Shown here piece after piece: positions 11,649 through 20,087 of a DNA stretch of 64,000 bases (position 1 is the stretch's first letter; every line of letters begins with the position of its first letter). The notes beneath the pieces were generated by a model. It did not search any database and was not told where the DNA came from. It was given only the letters and a program-made list of their open reading frames with translations. This DNA comes from SXNM01 sp964586155 (GTDB taxonomy: Bacteria; Myxococcota_A; UBA9042). The position numbers were made by a program, and so were the translations under genes. Location: NCBI GenBank assembly GCA_964586155.1, contig CAZPHC010000006.1, positions 124,001 through 188,000 on the forward strand, read 5' to 3'.

Positions 11649-13229
11649 ATGGCGGCCCAACCGGCCTCGGTCGTTCTGGTGGGTTGCGGCGCATGGGGCC
11701 GCAATCTCGCCCGCAACCTGGCAGATCGCGGCGCCCTGGCGGCGATCGTCGAACCCGATCCGGCCAACCGGGCCGAGGCCGCCCGCCGATGGCCGCACGT
11801 GCCACTGCACACCGATCCGGCGGCCGTCCTCGGGGCACAGGCCGTCGTGATCGCGGCCCCGGCCGCGCAACATGCGGCCCTGGCTCGGCGCTTCCTCGAG
11901 TCTGGCAGCCACGTCTTCGTCGAGAAGCCGCTGGCGCTCGATCTCGCCGAAGGGCGCGCCCTGGTCGAGCTCGCCGAACAGCGCGGCCTCCGCCTGATGG
12001 TCGGGCACCTGCTGCACTACCATCCCGCGGTCGAGGCGTTGGCCGGGCTGGTCGCCGACGGCACGCTCGGCAGGCTGCGCTACGTCTACTCCAATCGCCT
12101 GAACCTGGGCCGCTTTCGGCGCGAGGAGTCCAGCCTCTGGTCGTTCGCACCGCACGATGTCGCCGTGCTGCTGCGTCTGGTGGGCGCGCCGCCCGAGCGC
12201 GTGTTGGCGTCGGGGGCTTCGTTCCTGCATCCGCGCGTCGCCGACACGACGATGACGCTGCTGGAGTGGGAGTCCGGCATCGCCGCACACATCTACGTCT
12301 CGTGGCTGCACCCGTTCAAGGAGCAGCGCCTGGTCGTCGTCGGCGAGGACGCGATGGCGGTCTTCGACGACAACCGCGACGAGAAGCTGCAGCTGTACCG
12401 CCACGGGGTCGATTGGCGTGACGGTCGGCCCAGCCCGCGGCGCGCCGAGGCCGAGACGGTGCCGATCTCCAGCGAAGAGCCGCTCGGCCGCGAGGTCGAC
12501 GCCTTCCTCGCCTGGATCGCAGATCCGCTGGCGCGGCCGCCCTCCGATGGCGCCGAAGGTCTGCGCGTGCTCTCGGTGCTCGACGCCGCGCAGCGCAGCC
12601 TCGAACGGCGCGGCGAGGCCGTGGCGCCGCGCTTGACCTCGGTCGCCGCGCGGATCCACCCCAGCGCCCATGTCGCGGCGACGGCGCAGATCGGCGCCGG
12701 CACGACGATCTGGCATTTCTCGCACGTCATGGCCGACGCGATCCTCGGCCAGGGCTGCGTGCTCGGCCAGAACTGCCACGTCGCCTCTGGTGCCCGCCTG
12801 GGCGATCGCGTCCGATTGCAGAACAACGTCTCGGTCTACGATGGCGTCGAGCTTGGCGACGACGTCTTCGTCGGTCCGTCTGCGGTCTTCACCAACGTCG
12901 AGCGACCGCGCGCGCACGTCTCGCGCCGCGGTGCCTTCGACCGGACGCCCGTCGGCGTCGGCGCGACCATCGGCGCCAACGCCACGATCGTCTGCGGCCA
13001 CGCGGTCGGCGCGTACGCCTTCGTCGGCGCTGGGGCGGTCGTCTGCCACGACGTGCCGGCGCACGCGCTCGTGGTCGGCAACCCGGCCCGCCAGATCGGC
13101 TGGGTCTGTCGCTGCGGCGAGCGGCTGGCCATCGACAGCAACGACGCCCGCAGCGCGCGCTGCGATCGCTGTGATCGCCGCTGGGCGCTCGACGGAGCCA
13201 CCCTGGTCGAGGAGGCCACGCCGTCATGA
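11649..13229 (+). CDS. Fused Gfo/Idh/MocA dehydrogenase - left-handed-beta-helix acetyltransferase
   Basis: 526 aa from an ATG with GGAGG five bases upstream. Residues 1 to ~325 are a Gfo/Idh/MocA NAD(P)-dependent dehydrogenase: GCGAWGRN nucleotide loop, VEKPLAL with the conserved Lys, and GHLLHYHP. From about residue 335 (IHPSAHV...TTIWHFSHVM) a hexapeptide-repeat acyltransferase begins. It ends in a four-Cys zinc-ribbon-like tail (CRCGERL ... CDRCDRR). In Pseudomonas/Bordetella the separate proteins WbpB/WlbA and WbpD/WlbB oxidise and N-acetylate the C3 position when making UDP-2,3-diacetamido-2,3-dideoxyuronic acid for surface polysaccharide. The fused layout plus the next gene, a WbpE-like aminotransferase, supports that pathway here by inference. 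The stop overlaps the aminotransferase start (ATGA). Confidence 0.85.
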   Translation: MAAQPASVVLVGCGAWGRNLARNLADRGALAAIVEPDPANRAEAARRWPHVPLHTDPAAVLGAQAVVIAAPAAQHAALARRFLESGSHVFVEKPLALDLAEGRALVELAEQRGLRLMVGHLLHYHPAVEALAGLVADGTLGRLRYVYSNRLNLGRFRREESSLWSFAPHDVAVLLRLVGAPPERVLASGASFLHPRVADTTMTLLEWESGIAAHIYVSWLHPFKEQRLVVVGEDAMAVFDDNRDEKLQLYRHGVDWRDGRPSPRRAEAETVPISSEEPLGREVDAFLAWIADPLARPPSDGAEGLRVLSVLDAAQRSLERRGEAVAPRLTSVAARIHPSAHVAATAQIGAGTTIWHFSHVMADAILGQGCVLGQNCHVASGARLGDRVRLQNNVSVYDGVELGDDVFVGPSAVFTNVERPRAHVSRRGAFDRTPVGVGATIGANATIVCGHAVGAYAFVGAGAVVCHDVPAHALVVGNPARQIGWVCRCGERLAIDSNDARSARCDRCDRRWALDGATLVEEATPS

Positions 13230-14353
13230 CGTCCGTGAACCCGGCCCCGGTGCCGTTCTTCGATCCGCGTCGCCTGCTCGAGCCACATCGGCCGGCGTTG
13301 CGCCAGGCCTTCGATCGTGTGCTCGACCACGGCGTCTTCATCTTGGGCAACGAGGTCCAGCAGTTCGAGGCGTCGCTGGCGTCCGCGCTCTGCGCTGCAG
13401 GCGCCGTCGGCGTCTCGAGTGGCACCGACGCGCTGCTGGCGAGCTTCCATGCGCTCGGTCTGCCGGCTGGCGGCGAAATCCTATGCACGCCGTTCACCTT
13501 CGTCGCCTCGGCGAGCTCGATCCTGCGGGTCGGCCTGCGCCCGGTCCTGGTCGACCTGCCCGCGCAGGGCTTCCACCCGACGCCCGAGGCCTTCGAGGCG
13601 GCGTGGGGGCCGCAGACGGTCGGCATCCTCGTGGTCCACCTCTTCGGCGAGCCGATCGATTGTGCGCCCCTGCTGGAGCTCTGCGCCCGCCGCGGCGGCG
13701 TCCTGGTCGAAGACTGCGCACAGGCGATCGGGGCCAGGACACGGGCCGGGCGCAGCGTCGGGCTCGACGGCCGGACCGGCACGTTCTCGTTCTTTCCGGC
13801 CAAGAACCTCGGCACTTTGGGCGATGGCGGCGCGGTGATCTCCGACGATCGCGAGCTGCTCGGCGTCGTCACCCAGGTCCGGCAGCACGGCCGCGTGGCC
13901 CGCGACCGTTTCGACCGCCTGGGCGGCAACTTCCGCCTCGACGCGCTGCAGGCCGCGATGCTGCAAGTGCTGCTGCCCGCGCTCGAGGGCTGGATCGCCG
14001 CACGCCGCCGCAACGCCGAACGCTACCTGACGGCCTTCGCGCCCTTGGCCGCCAGCGGCGCGCTGGTGCTGCCGACCGACGTGCCTGGCCACGGCTGGAA
14101 CCAATTCGTCGTGCGGACCCCGCGACGCGACGCGCTCGCCGCCGCGCTCCAGGCCGAGGGCGTCGGCACCGCCATCTACTACGCCGTGCCGCTGCACCGC
14201 TGCCGGGCGCTCGAGGCGGCGTCGCTGCCCGTGTCGATGCCCAACGTCGAGCGCGCCTGCGACGAGGTGCTGGCGCTGCCGGTCTACCCGGGGCTCGGCG
14301 ACGACGAGCACGAGCGGGTGGTGCAGGTGGTGCAGGCCGCGATCGCGTGCTAG
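13226..14353 (+). CDS. DegT/DnrJ/EryC1-family nucleotide-sugar aminotransferase (WbpE-like)
   Basis: 375 aa, the usual length for this PLP-dependent family. Visible motifs are GVSSGTDALLAS (cofactor phosphate region), EDCAQAIGA, and FFPAKNLGTLGDGGA with the internal-aldimine Lys193, followed by RQHG and the GGNFRLDALQAA segment. The C-terminal half includes IYYAVPLH. It should transfer an amino group, usually from glutamate, to a 3-keto nucleotide sugar. Because it starts inside the stop of the dehydrogenase/acetyltransferase fusion, the two proteins probably act one after the other: oxidation, transamination, acetylation. The UDP-GlcNAc 6-dehydrogenase and 2-epimerase of the complete pathway are not in the window. 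Confidence 0.9.
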   Translation: MTSVNPAPVPFFDPRRLLEPHRPALRQAFDRVLDHGVFILGNEVQQFEASLASALCAAGAVGVSSGTDALLASFHALGLPAGGEILCTPFTFVASASSILRVGLRPVLVDLPAQGFHPTPEAFEAAWGPQTVGILVVHLFGEPIDCAPLLELCARRGGVLVEDCAQAIGARTRAGRSVGLDGRTGTFSFFPAKNLGTLGDGGAVISDDRELLGVVTQVRQHGRVARDRFDRLGGNFRLDALQAAMLQVLLPALEGWIAARRRNAERYLTAFAPLAASGALVLPTDVPGHGWNQFVVRTPRRDALAAALQAEGVGTAIYYAVPLHRCRALEAASLPVSMPNVERACDEVLALPVYPGLGDDEHERVVQVVQAAIAC

Positions 14354-14397
14354 CTTGCTGCACCCCGATGAGTGGAGGGGGCCAAGGAGCACGCGCG

Positions 14398-15132
14398 ATG
14401 TCCAAGGTAGCCAGTTTCTCTTCCGATCGTCCCTCGTCCCCCGGGATCGCCGCGTCCCGCTTGGGCCCGCGCGTCGCCCGCGCCGCCGAGGACGAGCCGG
14501 TCGATGATCCCGACGCCGACGAGCCCGATGCGCCCGCCGCCCCGGAGCCGGCCAAGGCCGATGGCGCCCGCGCCGACGCCAGCCCGAGCCCGATCGGTGA
14601 CAAGCTGTTCAAGAGCCGGCAGATCCAGCTCTTCGGCAAGGTGGACGACAAGCTCGCCGAGCGCGTGATCGCCCAGCTGCTCGCGCTCGAAGCCGACGAC
14701 GCCGACGCGCCGATCACGATGCTGATCAACTCGCCGGGCGGCAGCGTGACCTCGGGCTACGCGATCTACGACGTCATGCGCTTCATCCAGCCGCCGATCC
14801 GGGTCGTCTGCACCGGCCTCTGCGCCAGCATCGCCACGATCATCCTGCTCGGCGCCGACAAGGCCGACCGCCTGGCGCTGCCGAACACGCGCTTGCTCAT
14901 CCACCAGCCGCTGGTGCCGATGACGGTCTACGGCCCGGCCAGCGATCTCGAGATCACCGCCAACGAGCTGCTCAAGACCCGCGACCGGCTCAACCGCCTG
15001 CTCGCCGAAGAGACCGGTCAGCCGCACGCCCGCATCGAGAAGGATACGCAGCGCGACTTCTGGATGGTGGCCGACGAGGCGATCGAGTATGGCTTGATTT
15101 CGCGGGTGATTCGGAGTCGCAGCGAGATCTAG
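14398..15132 (+). CDS. clpP: ClpP-type ATP-dependent protease subunit with long N-terminal extension
   Basis: 244 aa from ATG 14398, which has AAGGAG eight bases before it; an ATG at 14368 lacks a ribosome site. The first ~75 residues are a Ser-, Pro-, Ala- and Asp-rich tail not found in ordinary ClpP (about 195-205 aa). The protease core begins near KLFKSRQIQLFGKVDD. The catalytic Ser144 lies in GLCASIATIILLG, His169 in LLIHQPL, and the Asp in the KDTQRDFW segment (Asp216/Asp220 region). The motif around the Ser is GLCASIA instead of the more usual GMAASMA. No clpX, clpA or tig is adjacent. The tail could be a cleaved propeptide or a regulatory arm; this is inference. Confidence 0.88.
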   Translation: MSKVASFSSDRPSSPGIAASRLGPRVARAAEDEPVDDPDADEPDAPAAPEPAKADGARADASPSPIGDKLFKSRQIQLFGKVDDKLAERVIAQLLALEADDADAPITMLINSPGGSVTSGYAIYDVMRFIQPPIRVVCTGLCASIATIILLGADKADRLALPNTRLLIHQPLVPMTVYGPASDLEITANELLKTRDRLNRLLAEETGQPHARIEKDTQRDFWMVADEAIEYGLISRVIRSRSEI

Positions 15133-15208
15133 TCGCTGATTCTTGGGTCGCGGCGCGATCCTGCCACGGCGGCGACGTTGGCCGCAGGCGGCGCGCGCGA
15201 ACCCAGCC

Positions 15209-15412
15209 CTACATCTCGATGACGGTCATGCCGTTGTTGTCGTCGTCGTCGGCGTGACGATCGATGACCACCGAGCCCCGTGGGGCCACCGGCGGCTCCG
15301 GCTCCGCGTCCTTCGCAGGCGGACGAGGCTCCGGGCGCTCCAACGCCGGTCGGATGGAGGACTTCTCGCGCTCTTGCCGCTGGATCTCTTCGATGATGAA
15401 GGCGTCGAGCAT
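15209..15412 (-). CDS. Small conserved-looking acidic protein (67 aa)
   Basis: The frame is short but is preceded by a very strong AAGGAGG five bases before ATG. The protein begins MLDAFIIEEIQRQEREK, has a Pro/Glu-rich middle, and ends in an Asp/Asn-rich stretch with VVIDRHADDDD. I have the impression that small proteins starting MLDAFIIE... recur in myxobacterial genomes, but this is memory, not a search. It has no membrane segment or signal peptide and no known function. It lies 65 bases downstream of the TrmN6-like gene on the same strand and converges on clpP. Confidence 0.7.
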   Translation of the reverse strand: MLDAFIIEEIQRQEREKSSIRPALERPEPRPPAKDAEPEPPVAPRGSVVIDRHADDDDNNGMTVIEM

Positions 15413-15477
15413 GGCACCCTCCTTCCCGTCGCCCCAGGATGGGGCTCTCCTCCCAACGGCCCAGGTCAGTCGCGCAT

Positions 15478-16386
15478 TCAGCGCCCCCTGGCTGTCTTCA
15501 ACGTAGCAGCCGATCCGGGCCCCCGCAAGGCAACCACCTCTTTGTTGCCGGGCGCTTGCCGTTGGATCTCTGCGACCTTGCGCGCGCGCGCCGCAGCACC
15601 GGTCGGCAGCGACTCGACGAAGGCTTGCAAAGCGGGGCTATACAGGCTGTCGGGCGGGTCGCGCAGGTGGATCGGTTGCGGCTCGAAGCGCTGGAGACTC
15701 GACGCTCCATGCCGCGCCACGATGAGCACCCGGCCCGGCGCTTCGCCGAGGTCGCGGTGGACGAAGGGGTGCAGCTCGCGCGCGCCGAGGCCGGCGTCCG
15801 CGAGCCCGTGCAGCAGCCGGGTGTGGCCCTCGAACGGGTAGACGAAGACGGCAGTACCGCCAGGTTCGACCATCGCGCCGGCGACGGCCGCGAAGCGTTC
15901 GATCGGCGCTGTCGACTCGTAGTGCGCCTCGGCCCGCTCGCGGTCGCGCGGCAACATCCGGCCGGCGGTGCGGAAGTACGGTGGGTTGCTGACCACCAGC
16001 GGCGCTTGCGGCGCGTCCGGCCAGGGTTCGGCGACGTCACGCTCGAGCACCGTCGCCCGCCCGGCCAGGTCGTTCAGCAGCAGGTTGCGTCGCGCGCGCG
16101 CCGCCATCGACGCCTGGCGTTCGACCAGCGTCGCGTGGGATTGTTCCGCGTGCAGGGCCAGCAGCATGGCCACGAGGCCCGTGCCTGCGCCCAGATCGAT
16201 GAAGCGTGAGGGCGGCGACCCGGGCAGCGCGCTGGCGAACGCGGCCAGCAGCAGCGAGTCCACGGAGGTCCGGTAGCCGGTGCGCGCTTGCAGCAGGGCG
16301 ACCCGGTCGCGCAGCAGCAGATCGAGCGTCTCGTCCTGCAAGGCGAACGCGGCGGAGAGTTCGGCGGCCAGGCCGTCGTCGTGCAT
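15478..16386 (-). CDS. TrmN6-like N6-adenine methyltransferase
   Basis: 302 aa. A Rossmann-fold SAM-dependent methyltransferase with the SAM loop FIDLGAGTGLVAML (about residues 60-73) and the amino-methyltransferase motif NPPYF (Asn134), which marks N6-adenine or glutamine N-methylation. The opening (LLLRDRVALLQARTGYRTSVDSLLLAAF) resembles the YfiC/TrmN6 family that modifies A37 of tRNA-Val; the true substrate is not established here. The ATG overlaps the stop of the PEGA-protein gene by one base (TGATG), so translation is coupled. No unusual residues were noted in the SAM or catalytic motif. Confidence 0.85.
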   Translation of the reverse strand: MHDDGLAAELSAAFALQDETLDLLLRDRVALLQARTGYRTSVDSLLLAAFASALPGSPPSRFIDLGAGTGLVAMLLALHAEQSHATLVERQASMAARARRNLLLNDLAGRATVLERDVAEPWPDAPQAPLVVSNPPYFRTAGRMLPRDRERAEAHYESTAPIERFAAVAGAMVEPGGTAVFVYPFEGHTRLLHGLADAGLGARELHPFVHRDLGEAPGRVLIVARHGASSLQRFEPQPIHLRDPPDSLYSPALQAFVESLPTGAAARARKVAEIQRQAPGNKEVVALRGPGSAATLKTARGR

Positions 16387-17939
16387 CAGGGGGTGGCGAC
16401 GAAGACCGTCCGCTCGCTGCCGAAGCCAACGGGCGGCAGCAGGCTGTTGCCGTTGCCGTCGCGCAACATCGCGACGTCCGGGCCCGACTTGGCGTGCAGG
16501 TAGAAGAGCACGGCGCTGCCGGCGAGCAGGGCCGCGCCGAGGCCAAGGCCGACGCCCGAGAGCGTCTGGTCGCCTTGGACGGCCTCCTGCTCCTTCTTGG
16601 CGACGCTGACGCCGATGGGCGTGCCGTAGCGGCCCGCCGGGCAGGTGGCCTGGGACTGGTAGGGGTCGGTCTCGCAGGGGAAGAGCTCGGCACCCGACAG
16701 GCTGCCGGCGAACGCGAGGCCGACGCCCAGGGCGACGACACCGGCACCGCCGACGGCCCAGCCGGGGACCGAGGTGTACCAGGCCTTCTTGTCGCCTTCT
16801 TCGCCGACCGGACCGGTGTCGGCCTTGCCGATGATGCCGTTGACGATGCGGGTGACCGCGCGCTTGGAGACGCCGATCTGCGGCACCGAAGTCGCCGGTG
16901 ACTGCGTCACCTTGCCGCTCGCGACGTCGACGATGAACGCGTGCAGCTTGCGGTCGACGACGCCGACGACCGTGATGATGTTGACCTCCATCGCGCGGCC
17001 GATGGCGAGGGCGTCGACGCCGATGCGGCTGCGCGCCTCGTCGAGATCCTTGTAGGTCAGGCCGGCGGCGCCGTCGTCGAGCACCAGGTGCGACTCGAAC
17101 TGCAGGTCGATCGAGATCTTGGTCGACTTGCTCGCGTCGACGCGCACGCGGTGCAGCATCGAGGTCGAGGAACCCTGCGTCAGGCGCAGCGAGTAGACGC
17201 CGGGGATCAGGTTGCCGACCTGGACCGGCGTCTCGCCGCGGTCGATGCCGCCGAGCAGCACGCGGGCGCCCAGCGGCGACGAGGCCACGTCGACCGAACC
17301 CTGGGGCATCTTCTTCATCTCGGTCACGACCGACTGGAAGATGGCGACCACGTCGGGGCGGTACTCGTCGTCGGTGATGGGCGCGCTCGGGCCGAAGCTG
17401 GTGACGACGTTGCGGAAGACCTCGCGCGCGGCGTCGTTGTCCTTGGCGATGATGTGCGCGGTCGCGAGCTGGACCAGCACGTCGAGGTAGGAGCGGCGCA
17501 AGGCCTCGTCGGCGCCGGGGGCTGCGATCGAGGCGCGGTACTTCGATTCGGCCGCCTGCAGAGCCTTGATCGCGTTCGCGGCGTCGGCCTTGTCGAGGTA
17601 CTCGATGCCCTTCTTGCGCGCCTCGTCCAGAGACGCGCGGCGCTCGGGCGTCAGCGCGCCAGCGACCTGCTGACGGTCGGTGCCGAGGCGCTGCACGACC
17701 TTCTCGGTCGGCACGAGGATGTAGTCGCCCTTGTCCAACTCGCCGAAGGTCTTGGCGACCTCGCGGATGTAGTCGGTCGTCAGGCTGTTGGCGTCCGGAC
17801 CCTGGCGCAGCTCGATGACCGCGACGGTCCGTTCGACGTCGCCGTCCGCGGCGAACGCAGGCGTCGTGACGAGAACGACCTGCAACAACGCCAAGCACGA
17901 CGCGAGGATGGCAGAAGGTCGAGGAAAGGCACGGTCCAT
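16386..17939 (-). CDS. PEGA-domain membrane protein with signal peptide
   Basis: 517 aa. It starts with a signal peptide (LASCLALLQVVLVTTPAFA). A largely helical extracytoplasmic region follows (about 30-205; DEARKKGIEYLDKADAANAI resembles tetratricopeptide-like helices). A PEGA-type module sits near 210-280 (GSVDVASSPLGARVLLGGID, then PVQVGNLIPGVYSL). A second mixed domain precedes two closely spaced membrane segments near 400 and 460 (GAGVVALGVGLAFAGS and LGLGAALLAGSAVLFYL). The start is the ATG just before the signal peptide; its ribosome site is weak (GGGG). The N-terminal part (VIELRQGPDANSLT) resembles the tetratricopeptide/PEGA proteins abundant in myxobacteria. Function is unknown. 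Confidence 0.8.
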   Translation of the reverse strand: MDRAFPRPSAILASCLALLQVVLVTTPAFAADGDVERTVAVIELRQGPDANSLTTDYIREVAKTFGELDKGDYILVPTEKVVQRLGTDRQQVAGALTPERRASLDEARKKGIEYLDKADAANAIKALQAAESKYRASIAAPGADEALRRSYLDVLVQLATAHIIAKDNDAAREVFRNVVTSFGPSAPITDDEYRPDVVAIFQSVVTEMKKMPQGSVDVASSPLGARVLLGGIDRGETPVQVGNLIPGVYSLRLTQGSSTSMLHRVRVDASKSTKISIDLQFESHLVLDDGAAGLTYKDLDEARSRIGVDALAIGRAMEVNIITVVGVVDRKLHAFIVDVASGKVTQSPATSVPQIGVSKRAVTRIVNGIIGKADTGPVGEEGDKKAWYTSVPGWAVGGAGVVALGVGLAFAGSLSGAELFPCETDPYQSQATCPAGRYGTPIGVSVAKKEQEAVQGDQTLSGVGLGLGAALLAGSAVLFYLHAKSGPDVAMLRDGNGNSLLPPVGFGSERTVFVATP

Positions 17940-18388
17940 AGCGACCCCAGCAGGAAAGAAGAGGAGGAGGCGTCGTCGGCGGGGACGACCCTTGAGTCGA
18001 GCGCTGCGGCCCCGCAGCGCGTTCGCCCGCTCGTGGCGTGCGTTGACCGCCGCGATTGTAGAACGGGTCTCGCCCTGTCCGCAAGCGAACGCCCGGTCGC
18101 CGGGTGCGGCCCAGCGTCGACGCGGCATCGGTGTCGTTGCAACGGCGCGCCAGGCCCGGCCCGTGTGCCGGCTGCGCGCAGAGGTGCCGACACGGTCGTG
18201 TCGACGACCCGGAGCAGCGCGTGGGACCGTCTCGCGACCGTCTCAAGACCGTCCCAGGGGCGCCGTCCCGGCGCGGGCTGTGCAGCGAGAAGGGCGACAA
18301 TCCGGGCCGAACGCACCTGGCACGGGCCCTGCAACGGGGGAAGGCGCGGCGTGCGATCCAGCACGCCTGCTCCCAGGAGGTGTCCCAG
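17940..18388. other. 449-base divergent intergenic region without a convincing gene
   Basis: It separates the PEGA gene (minus) from the lamin-tail gene (plus). Frames crossing it are low-complexity Arg/Ala sequence with no ribosome site. It contains a candidate promoter for the PEGA gene and, at its right end, the AGGAGG ribosome site of the lamin-tail gene. No further hairpin or repeat was recognised by eye. Confidence 0.6.
18055..18084 (-). promoter_or_regulatory. Putative promoter of the PEGA-protein gene
   Basis: On the minus strand TTGCGG, 18 bases and TACAAT (five of six consensus bases) lie about 115 bases before the start codon. Confidence 0.4.
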
Positions 18389-19345
18389 ATGCGTCCCGTC
18401 CAACCGTCGCGCCCCGCCTTCCCCCCCACGCTGCGCCGCGCCGCGCCGAGCAGGTCCATCGTGCGAGCGGCATGCTCCGCGCTGCTCGTGTCGAGCATCG
18501 TCGTGGGCGTGCCGCTGGCCCTCGGCGCGTCGGCGCCGGCGTCGCAGCCCCAGGCGCAGGCCACATCCCCGACGGACCCGCCGCGTGCGCCACGGCTGGT
18601 GATCAGCGAGGTGATGACCGACCCCCTGCTGCTCGACGACGTCGCGGGCGAGTATGTCGAGCTCATCAACCTCGGCCCGACCGCCGTCCAGGCAACTGAG
18701 CTGGAGCTCGAGCTGCCCTCGGGCAAGCGTGCCGTGCCGCTGGTCGCTGCCGAGAGCGTCCTCGCGCCGTGCGGTGTGCTCGTGCTGGCGCCGCAGCCCG
18801 GGCCGAACGCCCTGATGGTCAAGGCGATGCGCCTGCCGAACCGGGCCGGTCGGCTGGTCGTGCGCTGGCGCGGGCAGGTGGTCGACGTCGCGCAGTGGAC
18901 GGGCCGATGGCCGTGGCCCAAGCATCGCGCTGGCCACGCGATCGAGCGGCGTTCGCCGGACGCCGACGGCACCCGCGGTGGCAGCTGGGCCCACGCCCGC
19001 GCTGCGCTGCGCGGGGTCGAGCGCGGCAGCCCCGGCGTGGTCGCTTGGGGCTGTCGGGGCGCCGAAGGCGCCACGGCGTCGGCGGCGGCCCGGAGCCGCT
19101 CGACTCCGCGCGGCCCGGAGGCCCCGCTCCAGGTCGCCCGACGCGATCAATCCGGCGGCGAGAAGCCGCGCGCGCGCAGCCGTGCCCGCATCTCCGGGCC
19201 GCGCAGGGCCTCGATCCAGCGTCGTGCCCACTCCGAATGGCGGCTATGGGAGGCGATGGCGACCCTGGTCTCGGCCACGACGTCGAACGCCGCCGGCACC
19301 GCGATCACGCGCAACGATGGCAGCGCGATCGCGTCGCTCCGGTAG
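18389..19345 (+). CDS. Secreted lamin-tail-domain protein
   Basis: ATG with AGGAGG eight bases upstream. A long signal peptide (ACSALLVSSIVVGVPLALG) precedes a lamin-tail-like domain at about residues 68-190: LVISEVMTDPLLL, EYVELINLGP, then VLVLAPQPG. This Ig-like fold is frequent in myxobacterial surface proteins. From about residue 205 the sequence becomes Arg/Ser/Ala-rich and low in complexity. The final ~66 codons run antisense through the 3' end of the modA-like gene, so the conserved part stops well before the formal stop codon. Either the tail is simply unselected read-through or a frameshift has removed the original stop. No partner gene is evident. Confidence 0.7.
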   Translation: MRPVQPSRPAFPPTLRRAAPSRSIVRAACSALLVSSIVVGVPLALGASAPASQPQAQATSPTDPPRAPRLVISEVMTDPLLLDDVAGEYVELINLGPTAVQATELELELPSGKRAVPLVAAESVLAPCGVLVLAPQPGPNALMVKAMRLPNRAGRLVVRWRGQVVDVAQWTGRWPWPKHRAGHAIERRSPDADGTRGGSWAHARAALRGVERGSPGVVAWGCRGAEGATASAAARSRSTPRGPEAPLQVARRDQSGGEKPRARSRARISGPRRASIQRRAHSEWRLWEAMATLVSATTSNAAGTAITRNDGSAIASLR

Positions 19346-19971
19346 ACGATCGCTGCGTCGGCCTCGCCCAGCTCGACCTTGGCGCGGACCAACCGCACGT
19401 TGCTCTCCTCTGACGCCACGTTGGCGCGGACGCGGTCGGCAAAGTCCGCACCGAGTCCGCGGGCCGCGCGCTCGAGCAGGATGCGCGTGTAGGCGCCGAT
19501 CGGGACATTGGCTTCGCCGATGACCAGGCGCTTGGCCCGCGCCAGGTCGGCGAACGTCGTGATCCCGGCCGGGTTGGCTGCCGGGACGATGACCACGAGG
19601 CCATTGCGGGCGATGAGGCTCGGCGCGCCGACCAGACCTGCGCGCTCCAGGGCGGCCATCTGCGCCGCGTCGGCCGAGGCGAAGACGTCGACCTCGGCCC
19701 CTTGCTCGATGTGCGTGCGCAGGACCTGGCTGCCGGCGAAGCTGCAGACGACGTCCACCTGCGGATGCGCCGCCTCGAACGCTGCCTCGGCGTCGGTGAA
19801 GGCCTCGCGCATCGACGCGGCGGCAAACACCCGGAGCTGGGTGCGTCGGGGCGCGTCGGCGTCCCTGCCGCAACTCGCCAGGGTTGCGAGCGCCGCCAGC
19901 AGGACGAGCCGGCGCCGGCGAACGGGGCCTGCACGGCGCGAGGCGGGGGATGAGAGGGCGGCGAGCGGCAC
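19147..19971 (-). CDS. modA: Molybdate-type ABC transporter substrate-binding lipoprotein (ModA-like)
   Basis: 274 aa from a GTG start with GAGG seven bases upstream. A lipoprotein signal (RLVLLAALATLASC) anchors the protein. The mature part is a type-II periplasmic binding protein with ModA signatures: FAAASMREAFTDAEAAF at the first ligand loop, SFAGSQVLRTHIEQGAEVDV, and the VRANVASEES...RLVRAKVELGEADAAIVY hinge region. ModA proteins bind molybdate or tungstate for the ModBC permease. No modB or modC is nearby, so the transporter must be encoded elsewhere or the protein binds a different ligand. Its 3' end overlaps the lamin-tail frame on the other strand by 199 bases. Confidence 0.85.
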   Translation of the reverse strand: MPLAALSSPASRRAGPVRRRRLVLLAALATLASCGRDADAPRRTQLRVFAAASMREAFTDAEAAFEAAHPQVDVVCSFAGSQVLRTHIEQGAEVDVFASADAAQMAALERAGLVGAPSLIARNGLVVIVPAANPAGITTFADLARAKRLVIGEANVPIGAYTRILLERAARGLGADFADRVRANVASEESNVRLVRAKVELGEADAAIVYRSDAIALPSLRVIAVPAAFDVVAETRVAIASHSRHSEWARRWIEALRGPEMRARLRARGFSPPD

Positions 19972-20087
19972 GGCGGGTCCTCGGTTGGCGCCCAGGGCGC
20001 GCGCGTCAGGGTGGGGCGTCCCGATGCGGCCATCAAGCGCAGCCGCAGCGAAAGGCGTCGTGCGCCGCCGGGCTCGCGTGCTGCGGG

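Noticed and set aside
14328..14356. Promoter for clpP at TAGCTT over the aminotransferase stop
   Set aside because: The -35 position reads TGGTGC, too poor to support; clpP may be transcribed with the sugar genes.
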